A DNA stretch of 64,000 bases from Acidipropionibacterium jensenii DSM 20535 (GCF_000425285.1 NZ_AUDD01000001.1:124001-188000); one strand, 5' to 3'; positions 8,100 through 16,560 are shown, counted from the stretch's first letter. A program made the numbers and translations. Notes: generated by a model from the sequence alone, not told the origin.

Positions 8100-9270
8100 G
8101 GACCGAACGGTCCCGGTGCTCGCGGCGCAGGCGGTCGTGGTGCAGCAGGGCTGCGCCGAGGACCGCCGAGAGGAGGGAGCCGATCAGCACCGCGGCGCGG
8201 GCCGCGGTGACCTCCTCGGCCCCCTCGAAGGACAGCCCGGCGATGAGCATCGCCACGGTGAACCCGATCCCGCACAGCAGGCCGACCGGCAGCAGATCGC
8301 GCAGCGTCAGCCCCTCGGCCATCCTCAGCGGCGTCCACCGGGTGACCAGGGCGGTGGTGGCCATGATCCCCAGCGGCTTGCCCACCACCAGGGCGATCGC
8401 GACCGCCCATGCCACCGGATGGTCGACCAGCCGGGACCCTGCGCTCAGCGGGATCCCGGCGGCGAAGACCGCGAAGACCGGCAGGGCCACCGCGTTGGAC
8501 ACCGGCTGGACGAGCTGACCGAGCCGGGTGGCCCTGGAGACGAGCTCCCCGCCGAACCTGCGGGTCGGCATCACCAGCCCCAGGGCGACACCGGCGATGG
8601 TGGCGTGCACCCCCGAGGAGTGCACGCACAGCCAGGCCAGCACCGCCACCGGGGCCAGCAGCCACCAGCGCACCCGGGGGCGTCGGGCCAGCCACCCGAA
8701 GACCGCCACCGCGGCCGCCGCACCGATCAGCGCGGGGAGCCGCAGGCCGTGGGAGTAGACGATCGCGATGATGAGGATCCCGATGAGGTCGTCGACGACC
8801 GCGACCGTGAGCAGGAAGACCCGCAGACCGGCCGGCGCGCCGCGTCCGGCCAGCACCAGCACCATCAGGGCGAAGGCGATGTCGGTGGCGGTGGGGATCG
8901 CCCAGCCGTGGGCGTAGCGGCCCGCCCCCATCGCGAACAGCACGCCCGCGTAACACAGCGCCGGGATCGCCACCCCGCCGCAGGCGGCCAGGATCGGCAC
9001 TGCGGCCCGACGCGGGTCGCGCAGGCTGCCGGCCCGGATCTCCTGGATCAGCTCCAGTCCCACGGTGAGGAAGAACAGGCTCAGCAGGACGTCCTGGGCC
9101 CACTGGTCGGCGGTGAGAGGACCCAGTCGGGACCCCGACAGCCGGTGGAAGGAGTCGCGGGCGGCGGTGTTGGCCAGCAGCAGCCCGGTCACCGCCCCGA
9201 CCAGCACCAGCACACCACCGGTGGTCTCCCGGCTCAGGGCGATGCGCGCCCGGGTGGTGATGCTGGTCAT
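8092..9270 (-). CDS. nhaA: Na+/H+ antiporter NhaA
   Basis: A 392-residue inner-membrane antiporter that exports Na+ in exchange for protons. About 11-12 hydrophobic helices are visible. The ion-site aspartates are present as D160-D161 in TVAVVDDLIG, and D130 lies in PTATDIAF, matching the E. coli D163/D164 and D133 positions. The late helices carry the conserved GKPLGI and LLCGIGFTVAMLIA segments, so the fold is complete. The ATG has an AAGGAG ribosome binding site 8 bases away. Its 3' end overlaps the convergent YhgE gene by 8 bases, so no separate terminator fits between them. No NhaR-type regulator is adjacent. Confidence 0.93.
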   Translation of the reverse strand: MTSITTRARIALSRETTGGVLVLVGAVTGLLLANTAARDSFHRLSGSRLGPLTADQWAQDVLLSLFFLTVGLELIQEIRAGSLRDPRRAAVPILAACGGVAIPALCYAGVLFAMGAGRYAHGWAIPTATDIAFALMVLVLAGRGAPAGLRVFLLTVAVVDDLIGILIIAIVYSHGLRLPALIGAAAAVAVFGWLARRPRVRWWLLAPVAVLAWLCVHSSGVHATIAGVALGLVMPTRRFGGELVSRATRLGQLVQPVSNAVALPVFAVFAAGIPLSAGSRLVDHPVAWAVAIALVVGKPLGIMATTALVTRWTPLRMAEGLTLRDLLPVGLLCGIGFTVAMLIAGLSFEGAEEVTAARAAVLIGSLLSAVLGAALLHHDRLRREHRDRSVLR

Positions 9271-9370
9271 GGGACTCCTTGAGGGACGGCGCCGGGCATG
9301 AGGACATGACGGCGTGGTTGACTTGGGGGATACGTCCTGCGTGACATCGATGTGCGGAGATGAGTGTTCA

Positions 9371-11095
9371 ATGACGACCGGATTTCAGCCCAATGAGTTC
9401 GAGTTTGCCAGTGACGACAAGGGAGAGTTCGTCAAGGTGATGGCCCGCGGCTACCAGGTGCTGGCCAGTCCCGGGATCAACCAGGGGTCGGCCTTCAGCC
9501 TGGAGACCCGCGAGGCGCTGGGCCTGGACGGCCTGCTCCCCTCGGGGGTGACGACCCTCGAGGGCCAGCTCAAGCGGGTCTACGGGCAGTACCAGGCCCA
9601 GCCCGACGCACTGAGCAAGTACCTCTACCTCAACGCCACCCACGACCGCAACGAGGTGCTCTACTTCGCCCTGCTCACCGCCCACATCGAGGAGATGATG
9701 CCGATCGTCTACACCCCGACCATCGGGCAGGCGATCCAGGAGTATTCCCACTGGTACCAGCGTCCGCGCGGGGTCTTCCTGTCGATCGACGATCCCGGCA
9801 CCATGGAGCGCTCCCTCAAGGCGATGGGGGACCGTCCCGACGACGTCGACCTCATCGTCGTCACCGACTCCGAGGGCATCCTGGGGATCGGCGACCAGGG
9901 GGTCGGCGGGGTCGCGATCACCGTCGGCAAACTGGCCCTCTACACCGCCGCCGCCGGGATCCACCCGCACCGGGTGATGCCGGTCGTGCTGGACACCGGG
10001 ACCGACAACCTGGAACTGCTCAACGACGACACCTATCTGGGCGTCCGGCACGCCCGGGTGCGCGGCAAGCAGTACGACGACTTCATCGAGCGCTTCGTCA
10101 CCACCGCCCATCGGCTCTACCCCCACGCGATGATCCACTGGGAAGACTTCGGCGCCGCCAATGCGACGCGGATCCTCGACAAGTACCGCAACGACTACTG
10201 TACCTTCAACGACGACATCCAGGGCACCGCGGCCGTGGTGGCCGCCGCCGTGATGGCGGCCGTGAAGGCCTCCGGGACGCCCCTGGCCGAGCAGCGGATC
10301 GTCATCCACGGCGCCGGGAGCGCCGGGATCGGGATCGCCTCGCTGCTGCGGCGGGTGATGGTCGAGGAGGGGATGGACGCCGACGAGGCGCGCCGCCACT
10401 TCTGGGGACTGGGGTCCCGCGGTCTGCTGCGCGAGGGTCTGACGCTGCGCGACTTCCAGGGCCCCTGGGCGCGCCCGAGCGCCGACCTGAAGGGCTGGAA
10501 GCTCGACACCCGCGGCCACTACGAGCTGGCCGATGTGGTGCGCAATGTGCGCCCGACCATTCTCATCGGCTCCTCGGCCCAGGCCGGGGCCTTCACCGAG
10601 GACCTGGTCCGAGAGATGGCCGAGTACTGCGAGCGGCCGATCATCATGCCGCTGTCCAACCCGACCAGGAAGGCCGAGGCGGTTCCCTCCGACCTCATCG
10701 AGTGGACCGACGGCAGGGCGCTGATCGCCACCGGATCCCCCTTCGAGCCGGTGACCCATAAGGGGACCAGCTACCGGATCGCCCAGGCGAACAACGCCCT
10801 GGTCTTCCCCGGCATCGGGCTGGGGGCGATCGCCTCGGGGGCCACCCGGATCTCGGAGGGGATGGTCGCGGCGGCCTCCACCGCGCTGGCCTCCACCGTC
10901 GACGTGCACGCCAAGGGGGCCGCCCTGCTGCCCCGGATGTCGAGCCTGCGGTCCATCTCGGCGCGGGTCGCGCTGTCGGTGGTCGAGGCCGCCCAGAACC
11001 AGGATCTGGCCACCGTGAAGCTGGGCCACAATCCGGTCCAGGCGATCTACGAGTCGATGTGGAAGCCGCGCTACCCGCGGGTGATCCCGGCCTGA
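9371..11095 (+). CDS. maeA: NAD-dependent malic enzyme (large, eukaryote-like form)
   Basis: A 574-residue enzyme that oxidatively decarboxylates malate to pyruvate and CO2 with reduction of NAD(P), linking the C4 acid pool to pyruvate. The malic N-domain is marked by YTPTIGQAIQEYSHWY and the metal-binding block WEDFGAANA. NDDIQGTAAV precedes the NAD-binding domain with GAGSAGIGIA. The length matches the large ScfA/MaeA form rather than the 400-residue bacterial form. The chosen ATG has GGAGA ten bases upstream; the open frame extends 57 bases further without good support. The stop is only 7 bases from the convergent CNNM gene. Cofactor preference (NAD or NADP) is not certain from inspection. 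Confidence 0.92.
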   Translation: MTTGFQPNEFEFASDDKGEFVKVMARGYQVLASPGINQGSAFSLETREALGLDGLLPSGVTTLEGQLKRVYGQYQAQPDALSKYLYLNATHDRNEVLYFALLTAHIEEMMPIVYTPTIGQAIQEYSHWYQRPRGVFLSIDDPGTMERSLKAMGDRPDDVDLIVVTDSEGILGIGDQGVGGVAITVGKLALYTAAAGIHPHRVMPVVLDTGTDNLELLNDDTYLGVRHARVRGKQYDDFIERFVTTAHRLYPHAMIHWEDFGAANATRILDKYRNDYCTFNDDIQGTAAVVAAAVMAAVKASGTPLAEQRIVIHGAGSAGIGIASLLRRVMVEEGMDADEARRHFWGLGSRGLLREGLTLRDFQGPWARPSADLKGWKLDTRGHYELADVVRNVRPTILIGSSAQAGAFTEDLVREMAEYCERPIIMPLSNPTRKAEAVPSDLIEWTDGRALIATGSPFEPVTHKGTSYRIAQANNALVFPGIGLGAIASGATRISEGMVAAASTALASTVDVHAKGAALLPRMSSLRSISARVALSVVEAAQNQDLATVKLGHNPVQAIYESMWKPRYPRVIPA

Positions 11096-11102
11096 GGGGC
11101 CC

Positions 11103-12227
11103 TCAGATCTGCGGCCGCTGAAGGGTGTCGCGCACCTCGCCGACCAGCTCCTCGAGGATGTCCTCCAGGAAGATCACGCCGATCATCCGGTCGGTGTCGA
11201 TGCTCCCGCCGGTGGTGGTTGAGGTGCCGGTTGTTGCCGAGGCGTCGGTGGCGGCGTCGACGTCGGTTGCGGAACCAGCTTCGGGCACCACGGCGGCGCA
11301 GTGGATCCCGGTGCGCTGCATCTGGCGCATCGCGTCCTCCACCTCGTCGTCGACCCGGACCGTCTCCATCTGGCGGATGTGCTCGGCGCCGATCGGCCGG
11401 TCGTGCTCGGCGCCCTGGGCGTAGAGGACGTCCTTGACGTGCAGGTAGCCGGTGATCCTGCCGTGCTGACTCACCGGGAACCGGGAGAAGCCGGTCACCG
11501 AGACCTCGTGCTCCAGCTGCGCCGGGGTGCACTCGGGGGTCAGCGTGACGAGGTCGGCCAGCGGGACCATCGCCTCGCCGACGGTGCGGTCGGTGAACTC
11601 CAGGGATCCGCTGAGCAGGCCCAGGTCGTCGTGGATCTTGCCCTCCTCCTCGGACCTCTCCACGATCGAGGCGACCTCCTCGGTGGTGAATGCGGCGGCG
11701 ATCTCGGTCCGCGGGGTGAGGCCGGCCAGCCGGACGAACCAGTTCGCGGTGTGGTCCATCGCGTAGATCACCGGCGCTACCACCTTCCCGATCGCCACCA
11801 GCGGTGGGGCCAGGGTCAGCAGGGCGTTCTGGGGCATCGCGATGGAGATGTTCTTGGGGACCATCTCGCCGAAGACCACGTGCAGGAACACCACCAGCAG
11901 CAGGGCGATGACCAGGGCCACCAGATGGGAGCTGGAGGCCGGCAGCCCGATCGATGTCAGCGGGTGGACCAGCAGATGGGCGATCGCCGGTTCGGCCACC
12001 GCACCGAGGGTGGTCGAGGCGACCGTGACCCCCAGCTGGCAGATCGACAGCATGTGAGAGACGTGCTCGAGGGCGTACAAGGCTTTCGCCGACCCGCGTC
12101 GGCGCTGTTCCACCAGCGGTTCGATCTGGGACCGCCGGGAGGAGGTGGTGGCGAACTCGCCGGCCACGAAGAAGGCGTTGACGCCGAGCAGGGCGACGGT
12201 GATGAGAAGTCCGACCATCGGGCTCAT
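11103..12227 (-). CDS. CNNM/CorC-family (DUF21-CBS) membrane protein, downstream copy
   Basis: A 374-residue member of the CNNM/CorC (hemolysin C-like) family, proteins that handle Mg2+ or other cations. The DUF21 membrane domain has about four helices (residues 1-165, including the signature FGEMVPKNISI), followed by a CBS pair (about 210-360). The second CBS domain carries an unusual Thr/Ser/Ala/Asp-rich insertion near residues 320-345. It ends soon after the CBS pair and seems to lack the C-terminal CorC/HlyC domain. Its ATG overlaps the stop of the upstream CNNM gene by four bases, so the two are co-translated and may form a heterodimer. Confidence 0.85.
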   Translation of the reverse strand: MSPMVGLLITVALLGVNAFFVAGEFATTSSRRSQIEPLVEQRRRGSAKALYALEHVSHMLSICQLGVTVASTTLGAVAEPAIAHLLVHPLTSIGLPASSSHLVALVIALLLVVFLHVVFGEMVPKNISIAMPQNALLTLAPPLVAIGKVVAPVIYAMDHTANWFVRLAGLTPRTEIAAAFTTEEVASIVERSEEEGKIHDDLGLLSGSLEFTDRTVGEAMVPLADLVTLTPECTPAQLEHEVSVTGFSRFPVSQHGRITGYLHVKDVLYAQGAEHDRPIGAEHIRQMETVRVDDEVEDAMRQMQRTGIHCAAVVPEAGSATDVDAATDASATTGTSTTTGGSIDTDRMIGVIFLEDILEELVGEVRDTLQRPQI

Positions 12228-13555
12228 GACTCCTCCTCGTCCTCGGGCTTCGGGGCGGGGGTGATGCGCAGCTGGGAGACCCGGCGTCGCACCATCCGGG
12301 TGACGGTCAGTGTCGTCCCGTCCTCGGTCCGGGCGGTGTCGCCGATCGACGGCACCCGGCCCAGCAGGGTCATCACGAGGCCGGCGAGGGTCTCGTAGGG
12401 GCCGTCGTCGGGGACCTTCACGCCGGTCCGGTCGCGCAACTCGTCGGGACGCAGCCGGCCGGGCACCAGGAAGCTCCCGTCGGGCTGGCTGCGGATCCCG
12501 GCGCGCAGCTGGTCGTGCTCGTCGGCCACCTCGCCGACGATCTCCTCGACGGCGTCCTCCAGGGTGACGACCCCCGAGACTCCGCCGTACTCGTCGACCA
12601 CCACGGCCATCTGGAGGCCCTCGTCTCGCAGCTGGACCAGCAGCCGGCTCAGTTCCAGGGTCTCGGGGACCCGTGGTGCCGGGTCGAGCAGGGAGGATGA
12701 GATCACCGGGACCTCCTCGCGGCGCTGCCAGGGCACCCCGACCGCGCGGCGCAGGCTGGCCAGGCCGACGATCTCGTCGGTGCCCGCTCCCAGCACCGGA
12801 AACCGCGAGTGCCCGGTCTCCGAGGCCATCGCCACGACGTCGGCCGCCGATGCGGTGGCCGGCAGGGTGCGCACCAGACCGCGGTCGGTCATCACGTCGA
12901 CCGCGGTGAGCTGCTCCATGTGGATGGACCGGGTGAACAGGGTGGCGGTGGAGGGGTCCATCGTCCCCTCGTCGGCGCTGTGGCGCACCATGGCGGCCAG
13001 TTCGGTGGCCGACCGGGCCGAGGAGATCTCCTCCCGGGGGGTGATGCCCATCCGGTGCAGGACCCAGTTCGCGGTGCCGTTGAGGACCACGATGAGGGGT
13101 TTGAAGACGGTGGTGAAGACCATCTGGAGAGGGGCCACCTGGCCGCCGGTGCGCAGCGGGTGGGCCATCGCGATGTTCTTGGGGACCAGCTCGCCGAACA
13201 GCATCGAGAACACGTTGATGATGACGGCCGCGGCGAAGACGCCGATGGAGGTGGCCAGGGCGCGGGCCAGACCGGCGTCCCCCAGGGCGCCGGTGAGCAG
13301 GTTCGCCGCCGATGACTGGGCCGTGTAGCCCAGCAGGATCGTGGTGAGGGTGATCCCGACCTGGGCGCCCGACAGCTGGGTGGACAGCGACTTCATGGCG
13401 GTCAGCACCCGGGCCGCCCCCTTGTCGCCGCGGGCGGCGTGGTTCTCCACCGAGGCCTGGTCGAGGGCCACCAGGGAGAACTCGGAGGACACGAAGATGG
13501 CGGTGAAGGCGGTCAGCACGACGCCGACGGCCAGCATGGCGATGTCAGTCCACAC
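12224..13555 (-). CDS. CNNM/CorC-family (DUF21-CBS-CorC_HlyC) membrane protein, upstream copy
   Basis: A 443-residue protein with the complete family plan: DUF21 membrane domain (1-190, signature FGELVPKNIAM), CBS pair (about 210-340, with VVVDEYGGVSGVVTLEDAVEEIVG) and a C-terminal CorC/HlyC domain (about 360-435). A GTG start is chosen because GGGGAG lies five bases upstream. It is the first of two overlapping CNNM genes, an arrangement frequent in actinobacteria. Expected role: divalent-cation (Mg2+/Co2+) efflux or its regulation. No riboswitch-like structure was recognised upstream. Confidence 0.87.
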   Translation of the reverse strand: MWTDIAMLAVGVVLTAFTAIFVSSEFSLVALDQASVENHAARGDKGAARVLTAMKSLSTQLSGAQVGITLTTILLGYTAQSSAANLLTGALGDAGLARALATSIGVFAAAVIINVFSMLFGELVPKNIAMAHPLRTGGQVAPLQMVFTTVFKPLIVVLNGTANWVLHRMGITPREEISSARSATELAAMVRHSADEGTMDPSTATLFTRSIHMEQLTAVDVMTDRGLVRTLPATASAADVVAMASETGHSRFPVLGAGTDEIVGLASLRRAVGVPWQRREEVPVISSSLLDPAPRVPETLELSRLLVQLRDEGLQMAVVVDEYGGVSGVVTLEDAVEEIVGEVADEHDQLRAGIRSQPDGSFLVPGRLRPDELRDRTGVKVPDDGPYETLAGLVMTLLGRVPSIGDTARTEDGTTLTVTRMVRRRVSQLRITPAPKPEDEEES

Positions 13556-13828
13556 GGTGGCTCCCCGGGGTCGAGAGGTCCGGCGCGGTGCTGGTCGCAG
13601 GGGGCTCGGTCGCGGGGGACGTGGTCACAGCGGTCCTGGTGACAGGAGCGGTGGCCGTCGAGTTCGTGGTGGGAGGAGGTTCAGCCGACGCACGGCTGCA
13701 ACTGTCACTGTCCATGATGACGGTCAGTGTAGGGCGGCGGGGCGACAGGACACAGTTGCGCGCGGTCGTCCGGGGAATTGCGCTCCGCGCAAGGATGGAT
13801 GTGTCAGGAGGCGGACGGAGGGACCGAG

Positions 13829-14134
13829 ATGGCCGAGCGGGACGGGATCGTCGATGTGCTGAGCGTCGCCGTGGCCCGGGTGCGCGGGGCCATCGACAGT
13901 CTTGACGGCGGCTCGGCACGCGACGCCGACCGATTCGTGCGCGACCGCTACCGCAGCTCCCGGATCTCCCCGGCAGGCACTGTGATCCGGATGGAGATCG
14001 CCAGCGGGATCACCACCAGCGTGCTGGTCGACGGCGTCCAGATGGATCTGGTGATCGAGGTGCGCGGACGTCGCGCCGACATGCCGGTACCGCCGGGCCA
14101 GTTCGCCGAGGCGCTGGCACGATTCGCCGGCTGA
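13829..14134 (+). CDS. small conserved-looking protein, function unknown
   Basis: A predicted 101-residue soluble protein starting MAERDGIVDVLS. The second half alternates short beta-strand-like segments (GTVIRMEIASG, SVLVDGVQMDLVIEVRG). There are no membrane segments, signal peptide or metal motifs. The ATG is chosen for the GGAGGGA ribosome binding site; an in-frame GTG-type extension upstream is less supported. It is followed after 45 bases by another small gene on the same strand. I do not recognise the family. Confidence 0.6.
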   Translation: MAERDGIVDVLSVAVARVRGAIDSLDGGSARDADRFVRDRYRSSRISPAGTVIRMEIASGITTSVLVDGVQMDLVIEVRGRRADMPVPPGQFAEALARFAG

Positions 14135-14179
14135 GGGTCCCCGCTCGTCCTCGAGTCGGTTCGGGCTACGGTGAGATCC

Positions 14180-14497
14180 ATGACAGACCACTTCGAGATC
14201 GATCGGGACGCGGTGGGAAAGGCTCTGGCCGATGAGCTGCCGCTGGTCCTGCGAGCCCTCCAGCTGTGGCTGGTCCAGCTCCAGAACACGATCGCCAAGC
14301 TCGAGGGGGACGAGCACCCGTCGGAGAAGGCGCAGGGCTACCTGCGTGCCCACGAGCAGGAGCGCACCCGGCTGCTGGACCTGGTGGCCGAGATCACCGC
14401 CTCGGTGGCCGGCAAGAAGCGTGAGGACCTCACCCGTGACGACGTCGCCGCGGCCCGCCGGTTCATCGCCGAGACCTGGCCGACCGACAAGGACTGA
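14180..14497 (+). CDS. small all-helical protein, function unknown
   Basis: A 105-residue protein starting MTDHFEIDRDAVG. It is rich in Leu, Glu, Lys and Arg with long predicted amphipathic helices (LPLVLRALQLWLVQLQNTIAKLEGDE and following), probably a helical hairpin or small coiled-coil protein. No catalytic or membrane motif is visible. Codon use and GC pattern match neighbouring genes. It may share a transcript with the 101-residue protein upstream. The family is not recognised. Confidence 0.6.
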   Translation: MTDHFEIDRDAVGKALADELPLVLRALQLWLVQLQNTIAKLEGDEHPSEKAQGYLRAHEQERTRLLDLVAEITASVAGKKREDLTRDDVAAARRFIAETWPTDKD

Positions 14498-14619
14498 CCT
14501 CTCGGGCCTCGTTCCCACCGCCGGTGTCGTCCCGGGTGTTGCTGCGGGTGTCGTCCTGATCGCGCTGGGGACCGTCCTGTTGCTTCGTGGCTCTGTGGCT
14601 CAGGTGGTCGTACGGTGGG

Positions 14620-14895
14620 TCATCCGGTCACCCGGAATCCGGACATCCCGGTGACCGCTGCCGGCATCGTCTCCACCCCGTCCACCCGCGACATGCCGGG
14701 GCCGCGGTGCAGCATCGCGACCACGGAGTCGACGTCCTCCTCGGGACCCTCCAACTCGGCCTTGACTGTGCCGTCGGCGCAGTTGCGCACGGTGCCGGCG
14801 ACTCCCAGGCTCTCGGCGGCGCTCTGGGTGAACCAGCGGAACCCGACCCCCTGAACCCTGCCGCGGACGATGACGTGGACATGAACGGTGCTCAT
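14620..14895 (-). CDS. acyP: acylphosphatase
   Basis: A 91-residue cytoplasmic enzyme that hydrolyses acyl phosphates. The two active-site residues are present: R20 in GRVQGVGFR and N38 in GTVRNCADG, in the standard fold with VKAELEG and VDSVVAMLHRGP following. The length is exactly typical. The ATG overlaps the stop codon of the upstream endonuclease-like gene by four bases, so it is translated from the same message. The pairing is probably fortuitous rather than functional. It converges on the 105-residue gene across 122 bases. Confidence 0.93.
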   Translation of the reverse strand: MSTVHVHVIVRGRVQGVGFRWFTQSAAESLGVAGTVRNCADGTVKAELEGPEEDVDSVVAMLHRGPGMSRVDGVETMPAAVTGMSGFRVTG

Positions 14896-15869
14896 GCCTC
14901 CATGGTGCCCGGTACCGGACGGCGTCGTCGTCCGGCGAGCAGACGACCCAGTCTGGCGGCCGCGGCGGCGGGGTGCCTCAGGTCGGCGAGGCAGAAGCGG
15001 ATGACCTCCAGGCCCTGGTGGCGGATGGCGGCCTCCCGCTGCTTCTCCCGGACGACGACGTCGGATGTGCTCTCGCCGGGACGCAGATCGCGCAGGTACT
15101 TCTGGGCGCCGTCGTACTCGCCGACCACTCCGTACTCCAGCCATCCGAAGTCGCAGCGTGCGACGAAGCGGCCGTGCCGGTCGTACACCGTGACCTGCAG
15201 GTCGGTGGGGGCGCACCCCTGCAACTCCAGCATGGCCCGCATGGACGACTCCCCCGGGCTCTCGGAACGCCCGTCGGCGAAGTCGCAGACGGCGCGGGCC
15301 ATGGCATTGCCGTGACGCCGGGATCCCCGGTCGACCAGGTTCTGCAGGGCCGGCGGGGAGAGTCCACCGGCGAGTGCGGCATCGGCGGTGACGGTGCCTG
15401 CGATGAAACCGAACTGCCTGGCCATGTCGACGGCTGTGCGTCCCGGGCTGGTGACCAACAGGTCGCCGACGCGGACGACCTCGTCCTCGGCCAGCCGGCA
15501 GGTCCGGCTCACCAGAAGGGGGCTGCGGTAGCCGCTGGTCCCCGACGCCCGGTTGACCCAGACGGTGTCGGCGCCGTCGCGCAGCATCGGCAGTCCCAGC
15601 AGCGCGACGGCGGAGGTGTGAGTGAGTACCCAGTCCTGGCCTGTCAGAACAGGGCCGGTGGCGGCGATGAGCTCGAGCTGACGGTGGCGCAGGTCCGCCG
15701 GAGGTGGACCCTCGACCACGGCTCCGTGGCGAACTCTGGAGACCGTGCCGTCCCGGATCTGTCGTCTCACCGTCCCGTATGAGACCCCGCTGCGACACAG
15801 GTCGGTGACCCGCCACACCCGCCGTGAACTGTCCATGGCTGGAGTCAGCCACAGGAATCCCGGCGGCAC
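14892..15869 (-). CDS. AbiEi-like N-terminal / Vsr-like C-terminal domain protein
   Basis: A 325-residue protein of a family widespread in actinobacteria. The N-terminus resembles the winged-helix domain of AbiEi-type antitoxins (LCRSGVSYGTVRRQIRDGTVSRVRHG). The C-terminal third has a restriction-endonuclease-like pattern: E in ESSMRAML, D in RCDFGWLEYGVVGEYDG, then REKQREAAIRHQGLEVIRF, as in DUF559/Vsr-like nucleases. No partner toxin gene is next to it. The GTG start at 15869 has GAGGT upstream; an ATG at 15836 is an alternative that removes 11 residues. Biochemical function is unproven for the family. Confidence 0.72.
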   Translation of the reverse strand: MPPGFLWLTPAMDSSRRVWRVTDLCRSGVSYGTVRRQIRDGTVSRVRHGAVVEGPPPADLRHRQLELIAATGPVLTGQDWVLTHTSAVALLGLPMLRDGADTVWVNRASGTSGYRSPLLVSRTCRLAEDEVVRVGDLLVTSPGRTAVDMARQFGFIAGTVTADAALAGGLSPPALQNLVDRGSRRHGNAMARAVCDFADGRSESPGESSMRAMLELQGCAPTDLQVTVYDRHGRFVARCDFGWLEYGVVGEYDGAQKYLRDLRPGESTSDVVVREKQREAAIRHQGLEVIRFCLADLRHPAAAAARLGRLLAGRRRRPVPGTMEA

Positions 15870-15887
15870 CAGACCTCATCACCATTC

Positions 15888-15936
15888 TGTGGACAACTTG
15901 CCTGGCCCGCGGAGCGGTGGTTCCTGCTGTGGACAA
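15888..15936 (-). other. two TGTGGACAA (DnaA-box-like) sites
   Basis: The nonamer TGTGGACAA, the reverse of the actinobacterial DnaA-box form TTGTCCACA, occurs at 15888-15896 and 15928-15936, forty bases apart, just upstream of the endonuclease-like gene. Two boxes alone do not make an origin, and no dnaA, dnaN or gyrase gene is in the window. They might titrate DnaA or be coincidental. Confidence 0.3.
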
Positions 15937-15958
15937 CTGGGGTGGTCGGGGTACCCGT

Positions 15959-16120
15959 CACGGATGCAGGGAAGTGGTCGGGTCACCTCCACGGATGCAG
16001 GAAAACTGTCGGTAACCCCGTCACAGATGCAGGGAAATGGTGTCGAAATCCCACGGATGCAGGCAAAAGGCACGGATGCAGTGGAGCTCCACTGCATCCG
16101 TGCCTTTTCCCTGCATCCGT
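15959..16120. repeat. short repeat cluster built on CACGGATGCAGG
   Basis: Direct copies of CACGGATGCAGG or a one-base variant start at 15959, 15990, 16022, 16052 and 16071, spaced about 31, 32, 30 and 19 bases. Inverted copies lie at 16091-16102 and 16110-16120. The bases after each copy are also loosely conserved (GGAAATGGTCGG-like), making a degenerate 31-base unit. This lies in a block of about 700 bases (15870-16571) with no credible gene. Confidence 0.75.
16065..16108. repeat. perfect 44-bp palindrome
   Basis: The 22-base arms 16065-16086 and 16087-16108 are exact reverse complements with no spacer; the centre is GGAGCTCC. Including the flanking CACGGATGCAGG copies, the symmetry continues imperfectly to about 16052-16121. 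It could form a cruciform or a long RNA hairpin. Confidence 0.9.
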
Positions 16121-16151
16121 CGATCAGTGGGAGGTGTGGGCCGCCGAGAGT

Positions 16152-16408
16152 GTCGTCCAAGGGGCCGGCTGTCACGTCCACTGGGCGGGTGTCCCCAGCG
16201 GAACGGAGGAACCGACCGACAGAGACCCAGTTCAGAGAAGAGACAGCGACCAGAGGGTCACAGCCACCAGACAAGGGGTCAGCGACCAGAGGGTCCGGGC
16301 TCAGATGGGGGACGTCGTCCGAGGGGCCCGGCCACCACATCCGCCGGGCGGGCGCACCTACCGAAACGGAGACGCTGACCGACGGGGACAGCCACCAGAC
16401 AGGGGGAC
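16152..16408. repeat. degenerate duplication with AGC(G/C)ACCAGA motifs
   Basis: A roughly 75-base segment at 16152-16226 recurs at 16314-16389 with about three-quarters identity (both begin GTCGTCC and share ACCGACCGAC-like ends). Between and after them the motif AGC(G/C)ACCAGA followed by a G-rich run occurs at 16245, 16262, 16281 and 16390. No gene is credible here. Confidence 0.6.
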
Positions 16409-16429
16409 AGCTGTCCACCCCCAGGAAGC

Positions 16430-16473
16430 GTCTGAGCGCCGGGTGCAAGACATCTTGCACCCGGCGCTCAGAC
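16430..16473 (-). terminator. perfect 21-bp hairpin downstream of the acyl-CoA synthetase gene
   Basis: Arms 16430-16450 and 16453-16473 are exact reverse complements separated by CA. It begins 99 bases beyond the stop of the acyl-CoA synthetase gene on that gene's strand and is its best terminator candidate. There is no strong U-run, so it may act with Rho or simply protect the 3' end. Confidence 0.6.
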
Positions 16474-16560
16474 CATCCAGGCCAGTCAGGCCATCCAGGC
16501 CAGTCAGGCCATCCAGACCAGTCAGGCCACCAAGACCATTCAGACCAGTCAGGCCAGCCA
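16473..16560. repeat. 18-bp tandem repeat array
   Basis: About five units of an 18-base repeat (CCATCCAGGCCAGTCAGG) run from 16473 to 16560. The first three are nearly exact and the rest are degenerate. The array sits directly between the acyl-CoA synthetase stop codon and its hairpin. Confidence 0.88.

Noticed and set aside
13545-13715. 56-residue Thr/Pro-rich frame just before the first CNNM gene
   Set aside because: It has no ribosome binding site and low-complexity composition, and the CNNM gene has its own good start signal. A coupled leader cannot be excluded but is not supported.
13588-13905. 105-residue plus-strand frame between the CNNM and 101-residue genes
   Set aside because: Composition is Val/Gly/Arg-biased with no start signal, and it overlaps the better-supported gene at 13829 in another frame.
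15959-16120. CRISPR array
   Set aside because: Only about 12 bases of each unit are well conserved, spacing drifts, inverted copies are mixed in, and no cas gene is present.
15879-16460. 193-residue minus-strand frame in the repeat block
   Set aside because: It starts inside the hairpin and its repeated Cys-Ile-Arg segments simply mirror the DNA repeats. No ribosome binding site or domain is visible.
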